From Marthasterias glacialis (Eukaryota > Echinodermata > Asteroidea > Forcipulatida > Asteriidae), in contig OU452239.1 in assembly GCA_911728455.2 (NCBI GenBank), forward strand, positions 9,406,328-9,470,327: a DNA stretch of 64,000 nt, in the 5' to 3' direction. The stretch's first letter is position 1; every line of letters begins with the position of its first letter. Below are positions 1 through 9,755 of the stretch, piece by piece. The position numbers were made by a program, and so were the translations under genes. The notes below the pieces were generated by a model. It ran no database searches. It had not been told where the DNA came from and was given only the letters and a program-made list of their open reading frames with translations.

Positions 1-1142
1 CAGAATGCCCCACAGTTTTGAAAAATCCTGGGGAGAACCCAGTAAACTGTTAGTTCGTGCCGGAAAAAAAGGAAATCAGGCCAATTTACGTTTTCCCAAA
101 TTGTACCAATGTATTACATGTAATGTGTACAACACTACATGTACATGAGTGCCACCTCGTAAAAACAGAGAACAATGGGCATGCCATACACAAAGAGTGC
201 TACTTTGTCAAAACGTTTTTGTAGGGCCTAGATTCATTTGTGCAATACCTTTTTATTACAGATGGCATGCAAATAGAACACGTGTGCAACAAGTAAACTC
301 TGTGAAAAAGAAAGTTGTCACTTTCGCGCAAAGGTTGCCATGAATAATTATCGTAATTAAATTTAAGAAAATAGACCTCGAAGCTTTGAAACTTTATGAA
401 ATTGTTGGCCTTGATAAATAATGTATTCAACCAGTTAAGGCCGGAAGATATGAAGAGGAGCAAAGGGTACTGGAATCCATCATGTCATGCTTGAAATCTC
501 TCTCTTTCTGGGGGTTGTTGTGTAATCCCCAATTCCAGACCTTTGTCCTTTTGTTGTACATGTACAAACGAGGATTACTCATGAGAGACCATTGTTTCTG
601 ATTGTATTTGGCATATAATGGGAGGTACATAGTCTGAGATTTCAGCATCCACGTGTACATGTACCATGGCCGATTATCGGCTGCGGCTTACGGCTAAGGT
701 CTGGCTGATTCACGGTGAAGGCATTCCATATTTGCTCGATGGAGAAAAAAAAATCCCTGTGCGATTTATAACAACAATTCATAAATACCTGAGACAGTTT
801 ATCCATTCTGATTGGCCGAGAAGGCATCACGTGGCCATGTTTAAACGGGCGATATAAACACGGTAAAAAGTGTTTAAAACTGGTTAGCTTGCGAACGAAA
901 AATATAGCCCCTGTATCAGAATAAAGAAGTATACGTGTTTCCAGCTGTTGGGTTTCTGATTGGTCGAGAGGGCATCAAGCGCCTATAACAGCTGCAGAGA
1001 CATGAAGATCGACATTCCGTTCAAGGAATTGGCCCGTAAATATGAATAGAGATTTCACGCAAAGTCGAGCTGAGAAACTGTCACATTTTTTCCAAATTTT
1101 TGAAGGTTTTTGCATGTTTTTGACAGAAAGGCATTTATGAAT
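1..1142. other. Gene-free left flank
   Basis: I see no gene here. The sequence is AT-rich with short runs of direct and inverted similarity (for example around 666-700) and no splice-compatible coding segment I can defend. The small open frames have no recognisable motif and are bounded by random stops. Confidence 0.5.
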
Positions 1143-1293
1143 GGGAATAAAGGTGTGCTGAATCAGTTTTTAACTCTGAGGGGCCTGGTGGCCGATAATT
1201 GCCCGAGCCGAAGGTGAGGGCAATTATCGGCCACCAGGCCCCTCATCGGTTTTAAACAATAGTTAAAAACCTCTCCATCACACCTTTATTCCC
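1143..1293. repeat. Long foldback (hairpin) repeat, MITE-like
   Basis: The two arms are inverted copies: GGGAATAAAGGTGTG at the left is matched by CACACCTTTATTCCC at the right. The inner arms, built around GGGGCCTGGTGGCCGAT, pair across a short loop near 1200-1220. The right arm has a small extra segment. No coding capacity is visible. It ends about 40 bases before the Ty3/gypsy target site, so the retrotransposon landed beside or in this repeat. Confidence 0.7.
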
Positions 1294-1338
1294 TTATTAT
1301 TGTCTTTACTTGGTTTAGTCATGGCGTCACAATGATAT

Positions 1339-1730
1339 TGTAGCGAGCACAGGCTGGTCACGACCCAGTCATGTGATCGCTACGTGACTGCTGCGTGATC
1401 GCTGCATGACTTTTTGGCTAACGAGCGCAAAAACGGCAGCATGTGGGGCAGTTGATGTCCAGGCGGCGACGAAGTGCGAACGTTCATGCCAGTCCTCGTG
1501 GATAACTGATAAAGGAAAGAGATGTAAGTTACCCCTAATTATAATTCAATGGTTTTTAAGGAATAAAGAAGATCAAGAATAAGAAAAGAAAAGAAGGAAC
1601 CAAAAACTGCTGTATGTGTCAGTTACTTTCATGTTGTCAGTCGTCTGTTTTTATGTTTGTTGTCCTCGTAATGTCAGTACCTCGACGTAAGTTCTAATTA
1701 GTCCTTAGACCGTTTATCAGGCTCGTTACA
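1339..1730 (+). repeat. 5' LTR
   Basis: This 392-bp direct repeat matches 9364-9755. It starts TG and ends CA as LTRs do. An AATAAA polyadenylation signal lies at 1562-1567, about the middle of the LTR, so R probably ends soon after it. A TATA-like TTATAATTC a little upstream could act as the promoter. Confidence 0.95.
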
Positions 1731-1748
1731 TTGGTGGCAGCGGCGGGA
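1731..1748 (+). promoter_or_regulatory. Candidate minus-strand primer-binding site
   Basis: The sequence directly after the 5' LTR reads TTGGTGGCAGCGGCGGGA. Ty3/gypsy elements place a tRNA-complementary site within a few bases of the LTR end, normally starting TGG (complement of tRNA CCA), and TGG occurs at 1732. I cannot name the tRNA without a tRNA set. Confidence 0.6.
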
Positions 1749-1795
1749 CTGAGCCCGCAAAGTAGACTTACAACAGGGAAACAGATTCACCAGAG

Positions 1796-2071
1796 CCCCG
1801 GCAGTGGTGCAGACCGAGTCGGGAGGAAAAACTACGGGGATTCAAAAAAAAACAAATCACAGGCCCGACAGTGGTTTATACCGAGCCGGAAGGGAAAACA
1901 ACGTGAACGGAGAATCAACAGAGACCGGCAGTGGTTCATACCGAGCCGGAAGGGAAATTAACTGGAACAGAACATCAGCAGAGACCGGTAGTGGTTTATA
2001 CCGAGCCGGTGACACAGCAGTTGGGACAGACGTCCATTTAGCTGGCAGTGGTATATACCGAGCCGGTGGTA
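1796..2071 (+). repeat. Five-copy hairpin leader repeat of the retrotransposon
   Basis: Five related units start near 1796, 1864, 1922, 1983 and 2039, about 55-68 bases apart. Each has a core close to GGCAGTGGTTTATACCGAG and is bounded by CCGG-type sequences that can pair (ACCGGC with GCCGGT), with an inner GGT/ACC pair. The units could form a row of hairpins in the RNA between the primer site and gag. One frame is open across them and reads a repeated G-S-G-x-Y-R-A-G, but it has no ATG before 2125. Confidence 0.65.
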
Positions 2072-2124
2072 GAATTGCCCACGCACGACGAGTGTACGCA
2101 CACGTAAAACCGTTCCCTGGAAAA

Positions 2125-4302
2125 ATGCTCCGCCCGGAAGTCTATCCGCCCGGAGTCGTCCGTCCGGAGCCATCCGCCCGGAGCCATCCGCCCAGAGTCG
2201 TCCGTCCGGAGCCATCCGCCCGGAGCCATCCGCCCAGAGTTGTCCGTCCGGAGCCATCCGCCTGGAGCTATCCGCCCGGAGCCATCCGCCCGGAGCCATC
2301 CGCCCGAAGCATGACCGGAGAAACCGGAAAATCATCATTGCAGAGTATGAATAGGTCCACTACATCAAGTTTGCCTGCAAGATACTCATCTATGGGAAAT
2401 GACCAGCTGTATGAGACCCTGGAAATGGAATATGAAAGGATTTCAAGGGATATTGAGTGGCTGTCAGACAGGTTAAGCCGGTTTGTGGATAGGCCTATGA
2501 GTCAGAAACAACTTCAAGAGAACCAAATGGGCACAGATGGGTTTTCATTTAATCCAGGTACATTCAGCAGGGAAGTGACATCAACCCCTGGAGCTCCTGC
2601 AGTCTTTCATGGATCCAGCCCTAGTACACAAACACCGGTTGTACCACAGTATGAACAAAAGGTGAGCAAAGGACCAGCTAGATTTATGGAGGAACTGCCA
2701 CACAAAATGAATGAAACACATGGCTGGCATGATTCGGGTGTGGGGTTTTCGGTGGAACAACCCCGAACAAGGGAATCACAAATAACACAAGGAGTGTTGA
2801 GGCCAGAACAAAACATTTGGAACGGCTCAAGGACTCTCCCTTTTCAGACGGAAGAACAGGGGAGTAAACAGACTCCTCCAAAGGCAGAAATATTGGGTGC
2901 AGCGCTGCTCCCAAGGACAACTATGTTTTCCGACAAGGTGACACAGGAAAATGAATGTATGGGAACAAGTCAGGTTGATCCAGCTGGCTGTTTGTCCAAC
3001 GTAGGGCAGGATGGTTATGATTTAAGTAGACAAGCCAGTGTCTCTGTGATGGAACCACTGAAGTCGTTCGACCAGCGCCTACCATACACAATGAGGATAG
3101 GATCAAGTTCAACAGTTGAAAGACTGCCTTATGTTCGTAATCATGAAATTGAAAACGATCACAAACAGGAATATGGGGATAGTGAATCTGTCCTGACCAA
3201 AATCAGCAGTCAACCAACAAATCATCTCCATGGTGAGATTAAGATCAACCAGCAGGATGAACAAGGGGTTGACAAGGGTCACACAAATGGGTTGTCCACT
3301 GGCTTGAAAGAGGATCAAAAGGATGGGACCCAGAAGCAGCTGGAGGTGAAACAGCCGACAAGCCCTGACAAGTTGATGGTGCTGACAACTGACAAAGGAG
3401 AGGGAGTCAAAGAGCTCAAGGAAAAAGGGTCAAATGGGAACACCAAGAGACCTATCATCAAACCCGACCGCTACGATGGGAAGGGGTTGTGGAAACCCTA
3501 CCTCAAGCACTTTGAGATGTGTGCAAACATAAACGGATGGGACGACAAAGACAAATGCCAATACCTAGCCGTACTGTTGACGGGATCAGCACAACAAACC
3601 CTGGGTAGTCTGCAAGTTGACTTGAAAGACTACAAGCAACTAGTGAAGTCCTTGGAATGTCGCTTTGATCCCTCGGGAAGAAAGGAATTGCACAGAGCCC
3701 AATTAAGGAACCGTCGTCAGAAGCCATCAGAAAGCCTTGTGGAGTTGGCAGAGGAAATTCGAAGATTGGTGGACCAGGTTTATTCCGACCTGCCAGAAGA
3801 TAGTCGTGACAGAATGGGTCGTGACCATTTTTTGGATACTCTATATGATGGAGAAATAAGAACGAGAATTATTCAAATGAGGACAGGCACATTGGATGAA
3901 GCAGTAGCAGCCGCCGTGGAATTGGAGGCGCTTTATAAAGCAGAAAAGGAACGCCGTTCCTCAGACCTCAAAAAGCTTCGGAGTGCTACTGTAGAGGCAA
4001 TTCAAGTGGAGAAACCTCCCGTTGAAATCACCTCTCAAGGGAGTTCTGATATTCAACGGCAGCTGGTAGATGTAATGGACCAGCTGAAAAGGGTGGGAAA
4101 ACGATTGGAAGAACCAAGAAAGGGTACTTGGAACAATCAGAAGAAATTCTCCATGAAGAACATTAAGTGCCACAAATGCCATAATTTTGGACATATGAAG
4201 GCAAACTGTCCCCAGATGGAAGCCAAGGACCGGGGCGGTTCACAAGAGGGAGATGCAAAGGTGTCGGTTGTACAAAAACAGCAACACAACCAGGAAAACT
4301 AA
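2125..4302 (+). CDS. Gag polyprotein of Ty3/gypsy element
   Basis: This frame encodes the structural protein that assembles the intracellular particle. The first ATG is at 2125; a second in-frame ATG at 2311 is also possible, and the frame is open upstream to about 1804 without an ATG. From 2125 it gives 725 residues. The N terminus has three to four Pro/Arg-rich repeats of about 14 residues around V-R-P-E-P-S-A. A long low-complexity, Gln/Ser/Thr-rich linker follows. A retrotransposon-gag capsid region starts around nucleotide 3455 (KPDRYDGKGLWKPYLKHFE). A CCHC zinc knuckle (C-x2-C-x4-H-x4-C, CHKCHNFGHMKANC) lies near 4168-4209. Pol follows in the -1 frame. Confidence 0.9.
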   Translation: MLRPEVYPPGVVRPEPSARSHPPRVVRPEPSARSHPPRVVRPEPSAWSYPPGAIRPEPSARSMTGETGKSSLQSMNRSTTSSLPARYSSMGNDQLYETLEMEYERISRDIEWLSDRLSRFVDRPMSQKQLQENQMGTDGFSFNPGTFSREVTSTPGAPAVFHGSSPSTQTPVVPQYEQKVSKGPARFMEELPHKMNETHGWHDSGVGFSVEQPRTRESQITQGVLRPEQNIWNGSRTLPFQTEEQGSKQTPPKAEILGAALLPRTTMFSDKVTQENECMGTSQVDPAGCLSNVGQDGYDLSRQASVSVMEPLKSFDQRLPYTMRIGSSSTVERLPYVRNHEIENDHKQEYGDSESVLTKISSQPTNHLHGEIKINQQDEQGVDKGHTNGLSTGLKEDQKDGTQKQLEVKQPTSPDKLMVLTTDKGEGVKELKEKGSNGNTKRPIIKPDRYDGKGLWKPYLKHFEMCANINGWDDKDKCQYLAVLLTGSAQQTLGSLQVDLKDYKQLVKSLECRFDPSGRKELHRAQLRNRRQKPSESLVELAEEIRRLVDQVYSDLPEDSRDRMGRDHFLDTLYDGEIRTRIIQMRTGTLDEAVAAAVELEALYKAEKERRSSDLKKLRSATVEAIQVEKPPVEITSQGSSDIQRQLVDVMDQLKRVGKRLEEPRKGTWNNQKKFSMKNIKCHKCHNFGHMKANCPQMEAKDRGGSQEGDAKVSVVQKQQHNQEN

Positions 4303-7300
4303 TTGATGCTGTTCCTGGGGGCCAAGGGGCAGCGGGAAAAGAAGGGCCCAATATTGTTGAGCCACGAGTTGAGAATGTTGCTGCGGTAAGCGGTGAAGGA
4401 CTGCACTTGGATGCATGCATAAATGGGGTAGGTGTAGACACGTTATTGGACACTGGGGCGACAATTTCAATGCTATCGGACAAGGTTGTAAAACAATGGT
4501 CAAAAGAGGACCAAGCTACGATAGTGAGTACTAATATAAAAGTGCTCCTTGCAGACAACAAGGCATTACAAGTGACCGGGGAAGTTGAGGCAGAACTACT
4601 ACTTGCAGGAAGAAGTGTGCTACATCGGTTTGTGGTGGCCTCAATCGGAAGTGAGGTGCTACTGGGATTAGACTTCATGCGCAGCGAGAGGTGTGTGATA
4701 GATGTCACAAACAGATGCATGGAATGGGGAGGGATTGTGCTGCCTCTGCGGGAGACAGCAAGCAGGCAACCGAGTTGCCGGGTGACTGTTGTGGAAACAG
4801 TCGTTATTCCTCCTTGGACCGAGAAGCTCGTTGCGGGAAGTCTGGATGAGGGCAAGATGACAGTTTCCTTCGGGTTGATTGAACCTGTTGAAACGTTGGC
4901 TGAGAAGAGTCATGTCATGATCGCACCATCAGTAGTTAACACTTGCTCCGGTAAATTACCTCTACGTTTCCTGAATCCAAGTGATGATCCAGTGACACTA
5001 CACAAAGGGACAACAGCAGCAACATTCGATACAGTGGACGCAATAGGCCCCGGACTTGACATGCGGGAAGAATTTACTGTAAAGTCTGAGTATGTGAGAG
5101 TAACTGCACAAGAGGACCCTTCTGATAAAGACACCGATGATTGCATTATCCCCGAGCACTTGAACAATCTATGTCAGAGAGCTACGAAAAACCTGAACAA
5201 GGAGGAGTCTTCTCAGGTGGAAGAGCTGTTGCTGAAGTACAGACAGCAATTTGCCACCCATGACAATGACATTGGGCGGACAGAATTAGCAGAACACCAC
5301 ATTGAGACAGGGGACTCCGCCCCCATCAAGCAAAGACCTCGACGCCTACCAATTCATCAGAAGGATGTTGCCGAAGCAGAGATCAACTCCATGTTGAAGA
5401 AAGGCATTATCAAGCCAGCTACCGGACCCTGGGCTTCGCCGATTGTCCTGGTGAGGAAGAAAAACGGGAAGATACGGTTTTGCGTCGATTACCGACGGTT
5501 AAACGAAATCACAAGAAAGGATGCGTACCCTATTCCTCGTATCGATGAGACGATTGACACACTTTCAGGATCCCGTTTCTTCTCGACGCTCGACCTTGCT
5601 TCGGGGTACTGGCAGGTCCCGATGGATGAAAATCACAAAGAGAAAACAGCATTTACCGCACCCAGTGGACTATACCAATTTGAAGTCATGCCCTTTGGGC
5701 TATGTAATGCTCCCTCAACTTTTGTTCGCCTGATGGACAGGGTTCTGCAGGGACTGCAGTGGCAAGTTTGTCTAGTATATCTTGATGATATAATCGTGTA
5801 TAGTGTTTCATTCCCAGAGCACCTGCAGCGCCTCGAGTTGATCTTGAAGAGAATTGCAGAGGCTGGGCTGAAGCTCCAGCCAAAGAAATGCCATCTGTTT
5901 CAAGAGGAAGTGGCCTATCTCGGGCACATTGTCTCGCCAGAAGGGGTGAAAACAGACCCAGAGAAGATTCAGCGTGTAAGGGACTGGCCCGTTCTATCGT
6001 CTGTTCGCGAGGTTCGCAGTTTCTTAGGACTAGCGTCCTATTACAGGCGTTTTGTCCCCGGTTTTGCTGAGCTTGCAAGACCTTTACATCGGCTGACGGA
6101 AAAGGGAAGGACGTTCAACTGGACTGTGGAATGCCAGCAAGCATTTGATGATTTGAAGTCGAGGCTCATTTCATCACCGATTTTGGCCTACCCTTCTGCA
6201 ACGGCTATGTTTACCCTGGACACTGATGCCAGCGACTTTGGGATCGGTGCAGTACTTTCACAACAACAGGATGGCACCGAACGTGTGATTGCGTATGCTA
6301 GTAGATCCCTTTCAAAGGCAGAGAGGAATTATTGTGTAACAAGAAAGGAAATGCTTGCAGTTGTCCACTTCGTCAGGTACTTCCGTCCATACCTGTATGG
6401 TCAGAGATTCAGGCTGCGTACGGACCATAGTGCACTGAAATGGTTGTTTGGGTTTAAGGACCCAGTGGGACAGGTAGCCAGATGGCTACAGCTACTGGCC
6501 GAATTTGATTTCAGTATAGAACATCGGCCGGGACGTAATCATACAAACGCTGATGCGATGTCCAGGATACCATGTAATCAGTGCCAGCCTCCAAATGAGA
6601 CGGAGAGTACATCTAATCGTCCGTCTCATGAAGTTGCTAGTCCAGACCTGGGTCAGACTGAAGAAGCTGAGGAAGGCGCAAGAGCAGAGCAGCCACAAAC
6701 ACTGGGTTTCTCTACAATCCCATCTGCCAGCTGTCAGGCAGCAAGTATGGTGTCGGCAAACTGGCTGGAAGGTAGGACAAAGAAAGAATTGCGAGAATGT
6801 CAGAGAAGAGACTCTGTCTTAATAAAGATTATCCAATGGCTAGAAACACGGGATGCAGCCCCAGCCTGGGAAGAAGTCTCGATTGAAGGAGCAACGCTAA
6901 AGACGTTATGGGGAGCTTGGAAACAGCTATACTTAAAGGAGGGGGTATTGCATCGACGATGGGAAAATGACACAGGAGATGAGGTTCGTTATTTGCTGGT
7001 GGTGCCTCCAGAATTGCAAAAGGAAGTGCTGACCCAGCTACACAATGCGCCAACGGGAGGACACCTTGGGACAACCAAGCTGTACGAGAAAGCGAAGCAG
7101 CGCTTTTACTGGCCAAAGATGCGGGACGCTGTCCGAGATTGGACACGGGGCTGCCTGGAGTGTGCACGACAGAAGTTTCCTACCAGGACCAAAAGAGCAC
7201 CACTGCAACAACAAATCTCCGGAGTGCCGATGGAGAGGATAGCCATCGACATAACGGGACCTTTTCCAGAGACAGATGCTGGGAACCGGTATATTGTAGT

Positions 7301-8432
7301 CATAAGTGACTACTTCACAAAGTGGACTGAAGCATACCCCGTAGCTTCGATCACCGCTAACGTCGTTGCAGATGTTCTCGTCAATGAATTTATTAGCCGA
7401 TTTGGTACACCAAGACTCCTCCATAGTGATCAGGGCAGACAGTTTGAAAGTGAACTGTTTAAAAGAACATGTCAACTTCTCGGTATTGACAAAACAAGGA
7501 CGACCCCATACCACCCACAGAGCGACGGGCAGGTCGAACGGTTCAACCGGACTCTTAAGGTGATGTTGGCGTCATACATCTCAGAGGACCAGAAGGGTTG
7601 GGATCGTCATGTCCCTGCAATAATGATGGCATATCGCGCATCAGCACAGGAGAGCACAGGGCTGACACCAAACATGATGATGTTGGGGAGGGAGGTAGAG
7701 CTCCCAATAGATGTCATCTGTGGCTCTTCCGTATCTGGTGAATCAGTGGAAGCACCAGACTACGTTGTTGACCTGGAGAGGAGAATGCAGGTAGCACATG
7801 AAAGTGCAAGGAAGCATCTAAAGAGATCTGCCCACTATCAACGTCGGCACTATAACCTTAAAGTAACCAATGAGAAGTACAAGGTCGGTGCGGCCGTCAT
7901 GATGAGAGTCAATGCCAAGAAAAAGGGCGTGTCACCCAAACTACAGCCGAAGTACGACGGTCCTTATCTCATCACCGAACTACTCACGGATGTGGTTGTT
8001 AGAGTAAAAAAGGGTCCCAGATACAAGCCTAAGGTGGTCCATACCAACTTGTTGAAGCCATTTTGTGGTGAAGTGGATCGCTCCTGGCTCAATTACGAGC
8101 CCCAAGTTTCGGAGGACGGACTGGCGCCAGTGGACCCCAAGACCAACTCAGGTCTGAGTGAAGGTGCAAACAACGAAGGGGCAGAAGCTGTAAATGATGA
8201 GGACATCGAAGAAATCGATGAAGTTGGAGAGGAAGGTGAAGAAAGGGAGGAAGGCGAGAACTGTGAGCAAGGATTAGAGGAAACTACCCACCAGGCCGAC
8301 CCCACTGTTACAGAAACAGAGAGGGAAGACCAAAACTTGGCACCTGAGGCTGCTGCTGGTGACGAGACCCGTGTTACGCGTAGTAGGCGTCAGCGAAAAC
8401 CCCCCTGTAGATATGGCGAATGGTGTACATAA
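4167..8432 (+). CDS. Pol polyprotein: protease, reverse transcriptase, RNase H, integrase
   Basis: The pol frame opens after a stop at 4164 and overlaps the gag end by 136 bases in the -1 frame. No ATG precedes the protease, so translation probably needs a -1 shift or another bypass of the gag stop at 4300. The recognisable protein starts near 4407. Protease: LLDTGATISML (active DTG) about 15 residues in. Reverse transcriptase: FSTLDLASGYW and the catalytic YLDD near 5777. RNase H: TLDTDASDFGIG near 6220. Integrase: an HHCC zinc site from about 7040, core Asp in IAIDITGPF, Asp in HSDQGRQFE, Glu in GQVERFNRTLK, then a GPY/F motif (KYDGPYLI) near 7950. The C-terminal 90 residues are very acidic. 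All catalytic residues are present and no break is seen. Confidence 0.95.
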
Positions 8433-8470
8433 ACTTAATTCGATTTTATTTTGGTTGATGCAGGCCAAGA

Positions 8471-9040
8471 ATGGGACGTAGCAGAAGTCGGTCGCCAAGA
8501 GATTGGAGACCACGGGAAAACAAGTGTTCCGAGTGCCAGAAAGAATTCTCGAACTCAGCAAACCTGAGACGTCACATGGAGGAACAGCATCGCCGGAAGG
8601 AGAAGATGAAATGCCCGTACTGCAGCTTGACCTTTGGGCGGAAGCACGACCTCGATAGACATTGGCAGTTTTCCCACAGAGAAGACTTGAAGTCAACCCA
8701 GAAAGCGGAGACTAGCCAGAACCCAGAAGTCCCGAAGACTCCAGGCCGGAATTTAATGGACGACATGGTAAGCCTGGAACCAGGAAGCGTGGAGCGGAGA
8801 ATTGTCAACGATTTCCACTCCCCACCCCCTGTCCGACGTGAACCGGTGATCCCTACTGTACCCCCAAGCTTGTCCTTCATCCCCATTGAAAGGAGACCAG
8901 CTACAGAGACAAAAGATGCGAGTGTCCAGACTGACCCCAGCAAGAGCCGAGTGGTTGAACGTACTGTGAAGGAAATCCTGGATGGCGATGGGAAGGCTGT
9001 ACTTAGACTGGTGCAGGAGCGTTTTCTGAACTCCGCGTAG
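8471..9040 (+). CDS. Retrotransposon ORF3: two-finger C2H2 zinc-finger protein
   Basis: This 189-residue frame lies 38 bases after the pol stop, where some Ty3/gypsy elements carry env or an accessory gene. It has no signal peptide or membrane segment, so it is not env. The N terminus is Arg/Ser-rich (GRSRSRSPRD). Two C2H2 fingers follow: C19-x2-C22-x12-H35-x4-H40 and C48-x2-C51-x12-H64-x4-H69. The rest is Pro/Ser-rich with DASVQTDP near residue 148, ending in a probably helical segment. Zinc fingers suggest nucleic-acid binding, for example RNA packaging, regulation or target choice; this is inference. It may be a captured host exon or a lineage-specific accessory gene. Confidence 0.85.
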   Translation: MGRSRSRSPRDWRPRENKCSECQKEFSNSANLRRHMEEQHRRKEKMKCPYCSLTFGRKHDLDRHWQFSHREDLKSTQKAETSQNPEVPKTPGRNLMDDMVSLEPGSVERRIVNDFHSPPPVRREPVIPTVPPSLSFIPIERRPATETKDASVQTDPSKSRVVERTVKEILDGDGKAVLRLVQERFLNSA

Positions 9041-9349
9041 AGACCAAACCGTTTCGAGTATTTCTGTTTATTTTTGATAAAAGTTAAGTCAAAGTTTGTA
9101 AAGAAAAAAAAAAGTTAAAGAAATATTTTTGAATGTTTCAACGTTTAACGTGTTGTTTAAAAGAGTTTCTTGCCAGTTAACTTATCTGTTTATTTTTCTA
9201 GTGTAAATTTTCTAAAGGAAGAAATAATTCGTAAGGTCTGAGTTCTGACGAGATCTGACATTGTAAAGGGCAGGTGTGTGCGAGGCACGGGATTATTTTT
9301 TTGTTGGTTTGGATTTTAAATTTTTGAATGTGAGGTCACATTCTCCCTT

Positions 9350-9363
9350 AAAGGAGGGGGTAG
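9350..9363 (+). promoter_or_regulatory. Polypurine tract
   Basis: The purine run AAAGGAGGGGG followed by TAG ends directly at the 3' LTR. This is the usual position of the plus-strand primer in LTR retrotransposons. Confidence 0.85.
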
Positions 9364-9755
9364 TGTAGCGAGCACAGGCTGGTCACGACCCAGTCATGTG
9401 ATCGCTACGTGACTGCTGCGTGATCGCTGCATGACTTTTTGGCTAACGAGCGCAAAAACGGCAGCATGTGGGGCAGTTGATGTCCAGGCGGCGACGAAGT
9501 GCGAACGTTCATGCCAGTCCTCGTGGATAACTGATAAAGGAAAGAGATGTAAGTTACCCCTAATTATAATTCAATGGTTTTTAAGGAATAAAGAAGATCA
9601 AGAATAAGAAAAGAAAAGAAGGAACCAAAAACTGCTGTATGTGTCAGTTACTTTCATGTTGTCAGTCGTCTGTTTTTATGTTTGTTGTCCTCGTAATGTC
9701 AGTACCTCGACGTAAGTTCTAATTAGTCCTTAGACCGTTTATCAGGCTCGTTACA
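9364..9755 (+). repeat. 3' LTR
   Basis: Second copy of the 392-bp LTR, with no difference from 1339-1730 found by eye. AATAAA at 9587-9592 would supply the 3' processing signal. The right flank resumes with the ATAT target duplication. Confidence 0.95.

Larger units (their letters stand above)
1339..9755 (+). mobile_element. Full-length Ty3/gypsy LTR retrotransposon with a third ORF
   Basis: The element is 8417 bp and bounded by 392-bp LTRs (1339-1730 and 9364-9755) that begin TGTAGCG and end TTACA. A 4-bp target duplication ATAT flanks it at 1335-1338 and 9756-9759. Reading the LTRs side by side I found no difference, so the insertion looks recent. The internal order is primer-binding region, hairpin leader, gag, pol (protease, RT, RNase H, integrase), a zinc-finger ORF and a polypurine tract. 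No frameshift or stop breaks the three long frames. Integrase placed after RNase H is the Ty3/gypsy order. It may still be mobile. Confidence 0.95.

Noticed and set aside
8471-9040. Retroviral env gene
   Set aside because: No signal peptide, no transmembrane segment and two clear C2H2 fingers instead.
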